Assembly (NCBI GenBank): GCA_022641835.1
Contig: CP048716.1
Location: 806,001-870,000, forward strand
Length of the DNA: 64,000 nt
Direction of reading: 5' to 3'
Origin: Petasospora fabianii
Lineage: Eukaryota; Ascomycota; Saccharomycetes; Phaffomycetales; Wickerhamomycetaceae
Below, piece after piece: positions 20,514-30,933 of the stretch (within the stretch, counting starts at the first letter, position 1; every line of letters starts with the position of its first letter). The notes under the pieces were generated by a model. The model worked only from the letters and a program-made list of their open reading frames with translations, made no database searches and was not told the DNA's origin. The translations under genes were made by a program, and so were the position numbers.

Positions 20514-20887
20514 GGGGGTCATAAAAAGAAGAAAAGTGTTTTCCGTTGATGCGTAGGGTATCGAGTCTGCATCGCTGTGTGTAATTTTTTGGCCGCTGTC
20601 TGTATAACGACATTTGATAAACCTGTTAAATATTGCTATGCCTATCCTTTAGTACTGTGGGTGCTCATGACTCTCCATCGCCTTGTAGTTGAAGCAGAGA
20701 GATAAGTGTAGCACTGCTATATGGTGCATGGTCACATCGAACGAGTTCGCGCATTCGCGAATATTGACTCTTGACTTAAGTGAGATCTCAAGAAATGTAA
20801 GCTGGAGAGGTCCTGCGCTGGCTTGGTTTAACAACAACAGACACTACCGCCACGCTCACGGCTGCCGCTGGAGCACAGATACACACA
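20514..20887. other. SEC31-VPS41 intergenic interval
   Basis: 374 bp. The only notable element is TTCGCGCATTCGCGAA at 20746-20761, two TTCGCG cores of which the second is the palindrome TTCGCGAA; CGCGAA resembles the SBF/Swi4 core. About 127 bp upstream of the VPS41 ATG. Confidence 0.4.
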
Positions 20888-23563
20888 ATGGTAAAGGAGA
20901 CAGTACGAGATCTTTCATCTCCGAGTTCCTCCGTCAATACCGCCCGAGCGGATGGCTTGGGCCACGAGCATAACGACGTTCTGGACGGCAAGACATCTAC
21001 AGAAGAAGAAGAAGAAGAACACAGTGACTCGTCAAACGACTCATCCAGCGAGGATGACGATGATGAAGATGACGATGAAGAGGAGGACGAAGAAGATGAA
21101 GACCCACCTGCTCTCAAGTACACACGGCTCACGCAACTCCCAAAGACATTCTTCAATAAGGAGCTGGTCTCCGCAATCTCCATCAATGAGACGTGTTTCT
21201 GCTTCGGAACATCATCGGGGCTTCTCCACATCACAAATCCATATTTCAGTACCTTAGGCACTGTTAGAGCACGTAAATCACCCATCTTAGCTGTTCACTG
21301 TGATATGAATTACGTTGTTGCGGCCTCGATGGATGGAACCATCCTCATCGCCAATTTGGCCGAACTACAAAACCCTAGCTCCACAACTGCATACGACTTA
21401 AAGACACCAATCTACTCGGTGGTGCTCAACAGAGACTACAAGACAACAAGGTCCTTCATATATGGCACAAATTCAGGGAAAGTGGTGCTCAGTCATACGA
21501 ACTGGCTTGGAACGAGGAATGAGCGCACTTTGGCCTCAGACCGAGGTCCGATCGTTAAGATGGAGATCATCGGGAACGTTCTCATTTGGTTCAGTGATGA
21601 AGGTGTTACATTTTGGGATCTCAGGACTGAATCAGTTGTCTCAAAGATTTCAAGGCCCAAAGGGGCAAACTTCCCCGCGGAGTTGTGCTGGCCACGCGTG
21701 TGCTTCCCGGAACATGACAGAATGCTTATTGGATGGGGCGATCATATTTGGCTGGTCAAGTGTGATGATGGATCAGAGTCGAATGAAACGAACTTTAAAC
21801 TCAGTTCTGCCATGAGTACTTTTAGTAAACCTGTTGCTGAAGCGCATGTGAGCATTGAGTTTGAGATGAAACTTCCAGATGGCGTTATTGCTGGTATTGC
21901 CTCATTGAAAGGTGATCTCATTATCCTTACCGTGAACTCATCAGGGAAGATAACAGAACCACCAGAGCTTCGTATCATCAACTCTGTGACACACGAGGAG
22001 ACTATCACGGATGAGATTGTATTGAAGGGTTACCAACAACTCCGTATTAATGACCTACACTTGGGACAGTTTGTCGGTAAGCAAGCCAAATTCTTCATCG
22101 TTTGCTCCACAGAAGGTATCGTTGCTGAAGAGTTTGACCTAATGGGAAGATATAACTGGTACATGGAAAAACGCCGCTATCTTCAAGCATGGGAAATGAG
22201 TGAACACTTGATATCTACTGAGGAACGTTGTAATGTTGGTATCAAGCAGGTTCAGGTCTACTTGGAAGATGAGAACTGGCCACAGGCTACAAGTTTCTTG
22301 AAGCAGGTGTTAGACAAGTGTGAACAAGGAACATTCTTACTCGAGAAGTGGGAGCAGTGGTGTTGGATTTTCATTCATGCCAAGAAGATTGAGCTTTTGG
22401 CTACAATCTTACCAACGGTTGGTCCAGTGGATTTGCCTTCAAGCATCTATGACAAGTGTTTGGAATACTTCTTAGAAGAAGATAACGAGAAACTTTTCCA
22501 TTATATGGCATTCTGGGACCCCGCATACTACGATTATGAGCACATACAGCAACTTATTGATCAAAAACTTGAGCTGGAACCTGAGCTTCCTGTTCTTCGC
22601 CGTGCATTAGCCAATTCATATCTACAGACAGACTTCCCAATGAAGGCAGTCAAACACTTTATTCATCTCAAGGATCCACAAACCATTGACATTCTCTCCA
22701 AACATCACCTTACATCTCATTTCGTTGACGAAATTCCGTCAATTATCAAATTTACAATTACCAAAGAAGAACTAGATGATGCCCCATTGTCTCTTCTCTC
22801 GGAAAAACTTGATTCCATCCTAAGCATCCTTGTTGATCAACGCCATGAGATTCTCCCAGAGAGACTACTTCATCTTTTCGACAAGACAAATCTACGGGTG
22901 GTATCGTTCCTTTATCTTCAACGAATTACTGCCGTGGATTCCTTCATGGCTGAACCATATGAGACTGAGCTCATGACACTCTTTGCCGAGTATGCACCAA
23001 CACAACTTCTCGGATACTTGAAGAAGGCACAACATTATGATATGGATGTCGCATTAGAGATCACGAGGCAGAGGGAATTGTACCCTGAGCTTGTCCATTT
23101 ACTTGGTCGTGTCGGTAAGACTGCAGAGGCTATGTATTTGATCATTGATAAGTTGGATGACCCAGATATGGCCATTGAGTTTGCAAGAAGTCATAACGAT
23201 GACAAGTTGTGGGATATTTTCTTGGACAATGGTATTAATAAGCCCAAGTTTATCAAGACGTTATTGCAACATACTGGTACCTTGTTTGATGGGAGCGTAT
23301 TGAAGAGGATCCCTGAAGGTGTTGAAATTGAAGGCTTGAAGGACTCTCTGGAGAGGATCATGAAAGATAACGAACTGATGGTTGTGATTCATAAGGTTAT
23401 CCTTCAGATCATTGACTCTGATGGACAAGGCAAGGCACATGAGTTAAATGACTTGAGATGGAGAGGTAAGCTTGTTGATATTAAGGAGTGGAGTGAAAAA
23501 ATGGCTCTTCTTCAGGATGGAAGAGTTGTGCCGTATGAACAATTGAATGAGAAGAACATTTGA
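20888..23563 (+). CDS. VPS41: HOPS complex subunit Vps41
   Basis: 891 aa (S. cerevisiae 992). Effector subunit of the HOPS tether that acts with Ypt7 in vacuole fusion and the AP-3 route. After a Glu/Asp/Ser-rich N-terminus (about 38-74), residues from about 80 form a beta-propeller (LKYTRLTQLPKTFFNKE, then FCFGTSSGLLHITN, DLRTESVVSKISRP). The rest is a clathrin-heavy-chain-repeat solenoid (RYNWYMEKRRYLQAWEMSEH, EDENWPQATSFLKQVL). It ends with DGRVVPYEQLNEKNI and I see no C-terminal RING, as in budding yeast. The start ATG is the first in frame. The acidic stretch is GAA/GAT-repeat coded. Confidence 0.93.
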   Translation: MVKETVRDLSSPSSSVNTARADGLGHEHNDVLDGKTSTEEEEEEHSDSSNDSSSEDDDDEDDDEEEDEEDEDPPALKYTRLTQLPKTFFNKELVSAISINETCFCFGTSSGLLHITNPYFSTLGTVRARKSPILAVHCDMNYVVAASMDGTILIANLAELQNPSSTTAYDLKTPIYSVVLNRDYKTTRSFIYGTNSGKVVLSHTNWLGTRNERTLASDRGPIVKMEIIGNVLIWFSDEGVTFWDLRTESVVSKISRPKGANFPAELCWPRVCFPEHDRMLIGWGDHIWLVKCDDGSESNETNFKLSSAMSTFSKPVAEAHVSIEFEMKLPDGVIAGIASLKGDLIILTVNSSGKITEPPELRIINSVTHEETITDEIVLKGYQQLRINDLHLGQFVGKQAKFFIVCSTEGIVAEEFDLMGRYNWYMEKRRYLQAWEMSEHLISTEERCNVGIKQVQVYLEDENWPQATSFLKQVLDKCEQGTFLLEKWEQWCWIFIHAKKIELLATILPTVGPVDLPSSIYDKCLEYFLEEDNEKLFHYMAFWDPAYYDYEHIQQLIDQKLELEPELPVLRRALANSYLQTDFPMKAVKHFIHLKDPQTIDILSKHHLTSHFVDEIPSIIKFTITKEELDDAPLSLLSEKLDSILSILVDQRHEILPERLLHLFDKTNLRVVSFLYLQRITAVDSFMAEPYETELMTLFAEYAPTQLLGYLKKAQHYDMDVALEITRQRELYPELVHLLGRVGKTAEAMYLIIDKLDDPDMAIEFARSHNDDKLWDIFLDNGINKPKFIKTLLQHTGTLFDGSVLKRIPEGVEIEGLKDSLERIMKDNELMVVIHKVILQIIDSDGQGKAHELNDLRWRGKLVDIKEWSEKMALLQDGRVVPYEQLNEKNI

Positions 23564-23795
23564 ATCTTTAATGAGCAATAATGACGGAAACTCAATAATG
23601 ATTTATATCTAAGATGTAGTGTGTTTAGGCTTTTAGTATGTCTTAGAAAGTGTATCTTCTGGCTCGATAAAGTCTAGAGAATACTACATCAAGAGCTAAA
23701 CACTACAGCAGCATCATGCTAATTGATTGCTCTTTGAAGTACTCTCAACCTGGTCGTAAACCTCCTTCTTCTCATTTGAGACAGAGCTTTGCAGC

Positions 23796-24362
23796 TCATA
23801 AATCTCTACTCTCTTCAGTGTCCTTCACTTCCCCATGAACCGACTTGTACATTACAAGAACAGGTTCATTTCTTGTCTCGTCGCTAATGACAGTAATGTT
23901 CTTGACCTTGGCAAGCTCAAGGATAGACTCTAAACAGCCTTTCCAACCATCCTTCAACTGGTTAATATCGACATATTTGCCATTGTGGTTGTAAAGAAAC
24001 GTGAACAGTGCAGCGGACGTGCGCTGTGGAATTGCAGTCTTGTAGAAGTAGCAGTTCGGTTCGTGTCCGAACTTTCTCTCAAAGTGAACCTGATCAGGGT
24101 ATTTCAGCAATAGATGGGTTCTCATTTGCGTAACTTGTTCCTTAGATTTGTGTCTGTCATCGAAATCCTTAGTGCATATGGTGAAAAGTTCCATCTCACT
24201 GACTGGGCCCTCAGTTTCACGAAGATAGTCAAGAGCTTTGACAAGAGTTGTGTCTCTGTTTAAATCATCAAACGCATGGGTACAGATGGTTCCAGAGTTT
24301 GGGTAAGCTCTGTTGCCATACTGAGATGGGTAGTCTGGTAGATCTTCAATCCTGAACGGCAT
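23796..24362 (-). CDS. TFIIE-beta-like winged-helix protein (short)
   Basis: 188 aa. The C-terminal half carries a winged-helix pattern resembling yeast Tfa2: VDINQLKDGWKGCLESILEL lines up with Tfa2 CKDLKDGWPQCDETINQL. An upstream helix (LVKALDYLRETEGPVSEMEL) and strand segment (YPDQVHFERKFG) match the first Tfa2 winged helix. It is much shorter than Tfa2 (328 aa), lacking the long N-terminal region and the basic C-terminal tail. Past its stop, another leftward frame stays open from about 23825 to a TGA at 23714 with charged, coding-like content, so a short intron, frame error or genuine truncation are all possible. It may be the TFA2 orthologue or a divergent relative. Confidence 0.5.
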   Translation of the reverse strand: MPFRIEDLPDYPSQYGNRAYPNSGTICTHAFDDLNRDTTLVKALDYLRETEGPVSEMELFTICTKDFDDRHKSKEQVTQMRTHLLLKYPDQVHFERKFGHEPNCYFYKTAIPQRTSAALFTFLYNHNGKYVDINQLKDGWKGCLESILELAKVKNITVISDETRNEPVLVMYKSVHGEVKDTEESRDL

Positions 24363-24923
24363 GACAGCGACGAAGCTATCTTATCCGTAGCTTTTAGTGG
24401 TTCAGTCCTTGGATTTAAGTGGTTCGTGGGTTATGTAGAATTCTCTCTTTTTTCTTAATAAACCCATCAAGATGAGAGAGAGGAAAGCTGGTGTGAGAGC
24501 ATTACGGACTCGCATATAGTTAGACGAGGCCTTATTGAAGTGCGCTCATGGACTATACCATCTGTGTGATCGACGTCGGCATTTGACACCCACGGCAAGA
24601 CTTCTTGGCATTACAACAGCTGACATGTGTATTCACTATCTCCAATGACCAGTATCTCAGCAAAATACTCATCTAACCACAACAGCTCCCGTGGCTAAAT
24701 ACAAAGAACTCATAAAGAATTAAAATAAAAAGATGCCAGAGAACACCCGGACACCCTTTTTTAATTATCTATTTTATTATCTATTTTTCTTTCCTCCACA
24801 ACATCCGAACACCACATGAAATCTTTCCCCCCAAAACAAAGCAAAAAAATGGCACACGCCATCTCCATTTGGTAACGCCACTGGACAAGTTTTAGGCATC
24901 AAACAGGCGATTCTTACTCAAAA
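24363..24923. other. Divergent promoter interval, TFIIE-beta-like / MGM1
   Basis: 561 bp. It holds a Rap1-like box at 24743-24755 (ACACCCGGACACC) and a degenerate one at 24801-24813 (ACATCCGAACACC), both in MGM1 orientation, 169 and 111 bp before its ATG, embedded in A/T runs. No gene was recognised. Confidence 0.5.
24743..24813 (+). promoter_or_regulatory. Pair of Rap1-like boxes upstream of MGM1
   Basis: ACACCCGGACACC (24743-24755) and ACATCCGAACACC (24801-24813), 58 bp apart, same orientation as MGM1. They belong to the recurrent 13-mer family described in the findings. Confidence 0.5.
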
Positions 24924-27560
24924 ATGAATCGAGTGAGGCTGTTTGCCGGTTCTTCATCTCAGCTACGTCTTGGACTGCTGAATTCAGCGAAGCCAATGTC
25001 CCATTTCGCTCGGCAGGGCCTTCGGGTTTCGCCCCTAGCTCGTGCCCGCTTCCTAAGTCATACCCCACTCATCATGTCTCACGCTGTCCCAATTCATGCC
25101 CCTGGAGTGCGACTCTTCTCCTTCATGTCGATTCCAAAGGTAATGGCCAAGAGTGCCAGAATCCCGGCTTTGTTTGGTGGAAGCATGGCTGCTGCCGGTA
25201 GCTACATCGCCTATAAGATTGAGGAGGCTTCTAGCTTCACACAGGATAAGTTAAACCAACTCAAGGAATTTGGTAGTAATGTCTCTGATTTTCTTGGTGG
25301 GATCAACATTGGTGGGTCTGGTGAGAGCGGTTCAGGCTCTGGATCAGGAGGTAATGGTGGACCAGATGGCGACTCTGCTACTGCTGTCGGTACCGCTGCT
25401 GCTATCGCTGGTGTTCTCGATGACGATGAGGATGAGCAGGAGAAAGAGGAGCTTATCAATCAGGAGGATGACGAAGAAGAGGAGGAGGATACTACAGATG
25501 ATCAGATGCTCAATCTCACACGTCAAATGATTGAGATTCGCACTTTACTTCAGGAAATTGATCGCTCTTCTGATACACTCAAGCTTCCTTCGATCGTTGT
25601 GGTGGGTTCCCAGTCCTCTGGTAAATCCTCTGTTCTTGAAGCTATTGTTGGGCAGGAGTTCCTTCCAAAGGGATCAAACATGGTAACTCGTCGCCCTATC
25701 GAGCTTACATTGGTAAACACTCCAAACACAGCCGCAGAGACTGCTGACTTCCCAGCACTCAAGATGTACAATCTTACTGATTTCTCCGAAGTGCAAAAGA
25801 TTTTGTTTGATCTTAACATGGCTGTCCCTGAAACTGATGCTATCTCTGCAGATCCAATTCAGCTTACTATCAGATCTCCTTCTATTCCAGATCTATCATT
25901 GGTTGATCTCCCAGGTTATATCCAAGTTGAAGCTGCTGATCAACCACCAGTGCTTAAGCAAAAGATCCGTGAAGTGTGTGAAAAGTACTTGGAATCACCA
26001 AATGTTATCCTTGCCATCTCTTCTGCCGATGTCGATTTAGCCAATAGTGCTGCCCTTAGAGCTTCGAAGATTGCTGACCCAAAGGGTGAACGTACCATTG
26101 GTGTCATCACAAAGCTCGATCTCGTTGAACCAAAAGTTGCTAGAGACATCTTGTTGAACAAGAAGTATCCACTTAAGATGGGTTATGTCGGTGTTATCAC
26201 CAAGGCATCAAGCAAATCTCTCTTCCGTAAGGCTACCGGTCATGATGCCTTTGTCGCACAGCAAAACTTTGAGTACACATACTTGAAATCAAACAAACCA
26301 GAGTTTGTTGATTGCAGTGTCTCGACTAGAACGTTGAAGAAGAAATTGATTCGTGTACTTGAGCGTACGATGTCCATGTCTCTTGCACCAACTGCGTCAT
26401 TGGTTCAACAGGAACTCGATGAGACTGCTTATAAGTTCAAAGTGGAGTTTAATGATCGTCATCTCACACCAAAGACATATCTTGCTGAGAACGTTGATGC
26501 CCTAAAGCTTGCTGTCAAGGAGTTCAATGAGCATTTTGGTCGTGCTGAAGTTAGATCCATCTTGAGAGCTCAGTTGGATCAAAAAGTGTTGGATCTACTT
26601 GCTGCTCGTTACTGGAACAAGGCTACTGATAAACAATCTGATACCAAGTTACTCATTAAGAATTTGGAGGAATTGAACCAAATGACAAAGGAGGATCCAT
26701 ATTGGTCCAAAAAGATTGATCTTGCCACTTCATCACTTACAAAACTTGGTGTTGGTCGTCTTTCGACTTCTCTGATTGCTAATGCCATCATCTCGGAAGT
26801 TGATAACATTGTTGATCAGACTCAATTGAAAAACCATCCATTAGCAAAGGAAGCAGTAAGGGAAGCTGCACAATCGGTGTTGAACTCTCGATATGCGTCT
26901 ACTGCTGACCAAGTTGAAAACTGTATCAAGCCATATAAGTACGAGGTTGATGTCGAGGACAGAGAGTGGACAATTTCTCGTGAGCACTCTGTGCATCTTG
27001 TTAAGGAGGAGTTGAGTCAAGTTAATGAGGCATTCCAGGCTTTGAAGAGCTCTATTGGTGGTCGTAAGTTGTCACAGGTTATGACATACTTGGAAGAAGG
27101 TGGGAAATTGAATGAAGAGACTGTTGGATTTTCACAAGTTTTACTTAATAGGGGTAAAGAGGCATTGTTTCTTAGAGATCGTCAAACTATTTTGAATTTG
27201 AGATTGAAGGCACTCAAGTCTAATGGTTGTAAAGTTAAAGAGAACAAATTCAAATGTCCTGAGGTGTTCTTGAACGTTGTCAATGAGAAGTTGACTACAA
27301 CAGCAGTGTTATTCCTCAATGTTGAGTTGTTAAGTGACTTCTTTTACAAGTTCCCTCGTGAGTTAGATGCCAAGTTGTCTCAAAACTTGACCGAGGAACA
27401 AGTTGAGAACTTTGCCAAGGAGGATCCAAAGATTAAGAGACACATTGAATTGCAACAACGTAAGGAGCTACTCGAGCTTGTGTTACAAAAGATTGATGGA
27501 ATCTTGGCCTTCCAAAGAAGTAAGACTGCTATGACTGCTCCTCGTTTGGGAAGATCTTGA
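24924..27560 (+). CDS. MGM1: Mitochondrial inner-membrane dynamin-like GTPase Mgm1
   Basis: 878 aa (S. cerevisiae 902). OPA1 homologue that drives inner-membrane fusion and crista shape. A long Arg/Ser-rich presequence (1 to about 75) precedes a membrane anchor near residues 80-98 (IPALFGGSMAAAGSYIAY). A weaker hydrophobic stretch, SATAVGTAAAIAGVL (about 151-165), sits where the rhomboid Pcp1 makes short Mgm1. The GTPase has G1 GSQSSGKSS (about 228-236), Thr in the TRRPIELTL switch, G3 DLPG and G4 TKLD. Middle and lipid-binding/GED regions follow; the end is IDGILAFQRSK. Odd points are the Gly/Ser linker (about 130-150) and Glu/Asp run (about 166-192) between the two hydrophobic parts. Start: first ATG, good presequence. 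Confidence 0.95.
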   Translation: MNRVRLFAGSSSQLRLGLLNSAKPMSHFARQGLRVSPLARARFLSHTPLIMSHAVPIHAPGVRLFSFMSIPKVMAKSARIPALFGGSMAAAGSYIAYKIEEASSFTQDKLNQLKEFGSNVSDFLGGINIGGSGESGSGSGSGGNGGPDGDSATAVGTAAAIAGVLDDDEDEQEKEELINQEDDEEEEEDTTDDQMLNLTRQMIEIRTLLQEIDRSSDTLKLPSIVVVGSQSSGKSSVLEAIVGQEFLPKGSNMVTRRPIELTLVNTPNTAAETADFPALKMYNLTDFSEVQKILFDLNMAVPETDAISADPIQLTIRSPSIPDLSLVDLPGYIQVEAADQPPVLKQKIREVCEKYLESPNVILAISSADVDLANSAALRASKIADPKGERTIGVITKLDLVEPKVARDILLNKKYPLKMGYVGVITKASSKSLFRKATGHDAFVAQQNFEYTYLKSNKPEFVDCSVSTRTLKKKLIRVLERTMSMSLAPTASLVQQELDETAYKFKVEFNDRHLTPKTYLAENVDALKLAVKEFNEHFGRAEVRSILRAQLDQKVLDLLAARYWNKATDKQSDTKLLIKNLEELNQMTKEDPYWSKKIDLATSSLTKLGVGRLSTSLIANAIISEVDNIVDQTQLKNHPLAKEAVREAAQSVLNSRYASTADQVENCIKPYKYEVDVEDREWTISREHSVHLVKEELSQVNEAFQALKSSIGGRKLSQVMTYLEEGGKLNEETVGFSQVLLNRGKEALFLRDRQTILNLRLKALKSNGCKVKENKFKCPEVFLNVVNEKLTTTAVLFLNVELLSDFFYKFPRELDAKLSQNLTEEQVENFAKEDPKIKRHIELQQRKELLELVLQKIDGILAFQRSKTAMTAPRLGRS

Positions 27561-27844
27561 TATCTCTTCTTATGATACCTTCCCTTCTTATGACCCTTCT
27601 CATGACAACCTTTGATGACTTTAGCTATGCCCTTTTGACTCGTATATATATATACTTCTATATGTTTATCTTTGATAATACTACGATTCTTGTACATGAA
27701 ATGGGTGTTGTTCATTAAGTTCATGATGGGTAGATGATAAAGTGTTATCAGACAATATCTTTGAGCTGTGTGTTTTTAGCAAGAACTCTCTCTATAGTAC
27801 AGTGGTGTATAATCTCCTCTTCTTCTTCTGTTTCATAAATAAAT

Positions 27845-28209
27845 TTAATCGTGGATGGCTTCCTTCTTCTCCAATGGGTTGTATCTAAGGAACTTCTCGA
27901 TGAGATCAACGTGTGTAAGAATCATTCTTCTACAACAGTATCTCTTGAGCTTAAGCTTGTCGAGGGCTTCACACTCAGTGTTCTCCTCTTTAAGAAGAGT
28001 GAGATATGGCTCCCATTTGTCACCAACAACCTGTGAATATCAATGTTAGTTTATCTTTCTGTTTGATGATGATTAACTTGAGATGTGGTTTAATCAGCAG
28101 CCATGCCACGCAACACAACGCCAACGCCACGACATTCTGCTAAAAAGCCAGACACCAATAGATCTTAACATACCTTACCACATGAGAAGCAGCGCACTGG
28201 AACAATCAT
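27845..28209 (-). CDS. RPB10: RNA polymerase common subunit ABC10-beta (two exons)
   Basis: Exon 1 is 28174-28209 (12 codons) and exon 2 is 27845-28030; the 143-nt intron has donor GTATGT, branch AACTAAC and acceptor TTCACAG. The product is 73 aa: [12 protein letters not shown] + [16 protein letters not shown]... + [20 protein letters not shown] + [14 protein letters not shown]. Zinc ligands are Cys7, Cys10 and the CC pair of RYCCRRM. It is the smallest, near-invariant core subunit shared by RNA polymerases I, II and III. The intron lies in phase 0 right after the first zinc knuckle. It is convergent with MGM1. There is no ambiguity about identity; the gene is missed by single-frame ORF searches. 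Confidence 0.97.
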
Positions 28210-28385
28210 CTTATGGTCTTATCCTGCTTGTTTCTCCACCTTAAAGAAGACTACTTAACCACCACAACCAGAAGAATTTTCGAAGGCGTTAAAAAAAAAA
28301 AAAAAAATGTTTCAAATAAAACGAGTTCGCGAAGCTTCTCCGCGAACATGTTCGATGTGCTGCTCCTACCAAGATCTATTACTTT

Positions 28386-28410
28386 AGGAAAAATTTTGAA
28401 GCGATGAGCT
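28386..28410 (+). promoter_or_regulatory. RRPE + PAC motifs upstream of UTP17
   Basis: An RRPE-type core (AAAAATTTT within GGAAAAATTTTGA, about 28388-28400) is followed directly by a perfect PAC motif GCGATGAGCT (28401-28410), 64 bp before the UTP17 ATG. In budding yeasts this pair marks ribosome-biogenesis genes (binding by Stb3 for RRPE, Dot6/Tod6 for PAC), so UTP17 is probably TOR/growth regulated. Confidence 0.7.
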
Positions 28411-28473
28411 AGGGGGGATAATCTCTCTTTATATATATATTACTATTAAGACGCTTTAGATTGTTGATTTCCA

Positions 28474-30858
28474 ATGTTGGCAGAGGATTTCAAGACATCA
28501 TTAGTTGGTGGTGGTCAACCACTTCGGAACGCACAGTTGCTTTGCGCTGATGGCCGTCATCTCGTTGTTCCATTCAATAACCAGCTTCGAGTCTATCTCT
28601 TGACGACTCGTCAGTGTGTCCGTTCACTCAAGTTCACAGTACAGAATGGTATTTCCCTCGAGGGGCTTGTTTCGTTAAGACAAGATCTTGAGAATGAGAA
28701 TCTTCTTTGGGCATTTCTGGCATCTGGTGAAGTTCTTTTGATTAACTGGCGTGAAAAAGTTGTGGAGCCATTAGTTAAGAAGATCAAGTTAACTCTTGCT
28801 AAGGACGATTCTCTTCTCTTTGTTGTTAGATTCGATGGGGATTCAGTGCTTACACTCACGGGAAAGAAGTCTTTTAATCCGCATACAAGATCTCTTGTCA
28901 ATTACAAATTAGGAAACAAGATTGAAACATCTACACTTTCATCAGTCAAGTCCACTGTGTTATTTGCCATCTCTAAAGACTCTAAAACTATTGCATTCCT
29001 CACCAAACCAGGTGATAACATCACACAGATTGTGACACTTAACGTTGAGTCAGGAGATAAAACTACAACACCGTATCCATACAAGACACACATCACGGCA
29101 ATTGCCCTAGCTAATGATGGTACCATTGCTCTTGGATCACAATCCGGTGTCATCCAACTCGTGTTCCCAGATACCACAATTAGAGCCCTTAAATGGCACA
29201 TTGATGCCGTCAAATCCCTTGCATTCTCTAATGATGGCCGTTATCTACTCTCTGGTGGTCTTGAACGTGTCTTGGTGTTTTGGCAACTCGATACTGAGAA
29301 ACAGCAATTCCTCCCACGTCTCGCTGGTGAAGTTTCTGATATCGAAGTTCCAACTGATGAACTATACATGGTCACAGTGCGTTTGAATGTTAATCATGAA
29401 CAATATGAACTACTTGTCTTGTCATCTGCAGACTTACAATCTCGTCTCTCTGTTACTGGACCACGTCAGGCTTTTACTAGTCCATTATCTGCTATGAAGA
29501 AAGTTCACAAGTTGTATGAGAAGGATAAGAGCATGGATGTTCAAAAATTGAAGTATGACTTCACTACACCTGTGGAATTACATCCAACTACTAAACAGAT
29601 GTATCTGATCCATGGGGCGCATCTTCAAGTGTTTGATTATCATAAGAGTGAACAGGCATTTGTGCAAAAGATTACAGATACGTTACAAACTGGTAAAGTT
29701 AGATCAGAATTGAAATTAATGGATCCAGAGGTTAAGAAATTTGCATTTACTACTGATGGGAAATGGTTGGCGACCGTGGAAGAGCATCATCATGGTGAAA
29801 TTGATAACTTACTCTCTCAGAATGATCTCACTTGTGTATTGAAGATTTGGAGATTTGTTGAATCACAGAAGGGTCAACCACAACAGAGTGCACAAGGTGT
29901 AACATCCTCTTGGGAACTCATTACCAAGATTGTTAATCCACATGGTGTCGGTGTCCCAGTTCGTTCATTAATTGCTGCACCATCTTCATATTTCCATGGT
30001 CTTGCCTTCCTCTCTGCAGATGTCTCTGGTGGTGTACGCCTATGGCGTCCACAACCCTCATCCCCAGCATGGTCTTTAAGAAAGCTTAAGCCATCTATGG
30101 GATTGCATTCAAACAATGTATCACTTGCCTGGTCCCCTGACTCATCACTTATCTTTTTGGGATTTGACGACACATTAATCCCAATCGACACATCATCCTT
30201 TGAAGAGATTACAACACCTGAGATCACAGCATTGACACGTGTTTCAGGGTCTACGATTCGTTCTCTCGCCATCGTGGATCACACACTGGTGATCCTCGCC
30301 TCGACGTGTCTCAAGACCATCAACCTTTTAACACTACAAGAGAACCCATTAGTTGTCGCTACACACGCATCGAAGAACTCTTCTAACCTCTTGGCTATTA
30401 ACCACACTCGTGGAACACTTGCCCTTGCAGTGAACTACTATTCACGCGAGTCCAAGCACTGTGACTCCAAGATCTTTGTGTTTTCTCCTCATACTCTGCA
30501 ACCATTGTACGTTTCAAGCCATGATACATACATCTCAAGCCTTGTGTGGAACGGAGACGAGGACTTCCTATTCCTCGACATCAAGTCACGTATCGGCCTC
30601 GTGACCTCGTCCAAGCTTTCAAGCGAGGACGAGTTCGAAGGAAGCAGAGACTATGAGCAAGAGATGGCCGTGCTGTTGGCACAAGCTGAGGCTTCATCTA
30701 AGGTTGCCGGTAAGCTTAATGGTCACTCAATCGCTAATGCCGAGGAGATTAACTCTCATAAGACCTTGGACGCCAACTCTTTTGCTACGCTATTTGATAG
30801 CATCGGTACCATCAAACTCGAGACTCTGTTCGAGAGGGTTATGCAGGTTGTTGAGTAA
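28474..30858 (+). CDS. UTP17: t-UTP/UtpA subunit Utp17 (Nan1), WDR75 homologue
   Basis: 794 aa (S. cerevisiae 896). WD40 subunit of UtpA, which binds the 5' ETS and couples rDNA transcription to 18S processing. WD repeats run through the first ~330 residues (ALANDGTIALGSQSGVIQLV; WHIDAVKSLAFSNDGRYLLS; FLPRLAGEVSDIEVPTDELY, typical of WDR75), and a second propeller covers about 370-690 (LAWSPDSSLIFLGFDDTLIP). The C-terminal part (about 715-794) is helical. Close PAC/RRPE elements support a ribosome-biogenesis role. Start: ATG 28474, preceded by a TATA-like tract. Downstream of it lies the MBF-type promoter of MCD1. Confidence 0.9.
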   Translation: MLAEDFKTSLVGGGQPLRNAQLLCADGRHLVVPFNNQLRVYLLTTRQCVRSLKFTVQNGISLEGLVSLRQDLENENLLWAFLASGEVLLINWREKVVEPLVKKIKLTLAKDDSLLFVVRFDGDSVLTLTGKKSFNPHTRSLVNYKLGNKIETSTLSSVKSTVLFAISKDSKTIAFLTKPGDNITQIVTLNVESGDKTTTPYPYKTHITAIALANDGTIALGSQSGVIQLVFPDTTIRALKWHIDAVKSLAFSNDGRYLLSGGLERVLVFWQLDTEKQQFLPRLAGEVSDIEVPTDELYMVTVRLNVNHEQYELLVLSSADLQSRLSVTGPRQAFTSPLSAMKKVHKLYEKDKSMDVQKLKYDFTTPVELHPTTKQMYLIHGAHLQVFDYHKSEQAFVQKITDTLQTGKVRSELKLMDPEVKKFAFTTDGKWLATVEEHHHGEIDNLLSQNDLTCVLKIWRFVESQKGQPQQSAQGVTSSWELITKIVNPHGVGVPVRSLIAAPSSYFHGLAFLSADVSGGVRLWRPQPSSPAWSLRKLKPSMGLHSNNVSLAWSPDSSLIFLGFDDTLIPIDTSSFEEITTPEITALTRVSGSTIRSLAIVDHTLVILASTCLKTINLLTLQENPLVVATHASKNSSNLLAINHTRGTLALAVNYYSRESKHCDSKIFVFSPHTLQPLYVSSHDTYISSLVWNGDEDFLFLDIKSRIGLVTSSKLSSEDEFEGSRDYEQEMAVLLAQAEASSKVAGKLNGHSIANAEEINSHKTLDANSFATLFDSIGTIKLETLFERVMQVVE

Positions 30859-30933
30859 TCTAAGAACTAAATCATTTGCATAGTTTTATCTTAAGAAGAG
30901 TTCATCTCATATATAGTGTAGTGCCCCTACCAC

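Noticed and set aside
28323-28350. GTTCGCGAAG start reminiscent of U6 snRNA
   Set aside because: Only the first ten bases agree; the ACAGAGA box and the rest of U6 are absent. It is a short GTTCGCG/CGCGAAC inverted repeat.
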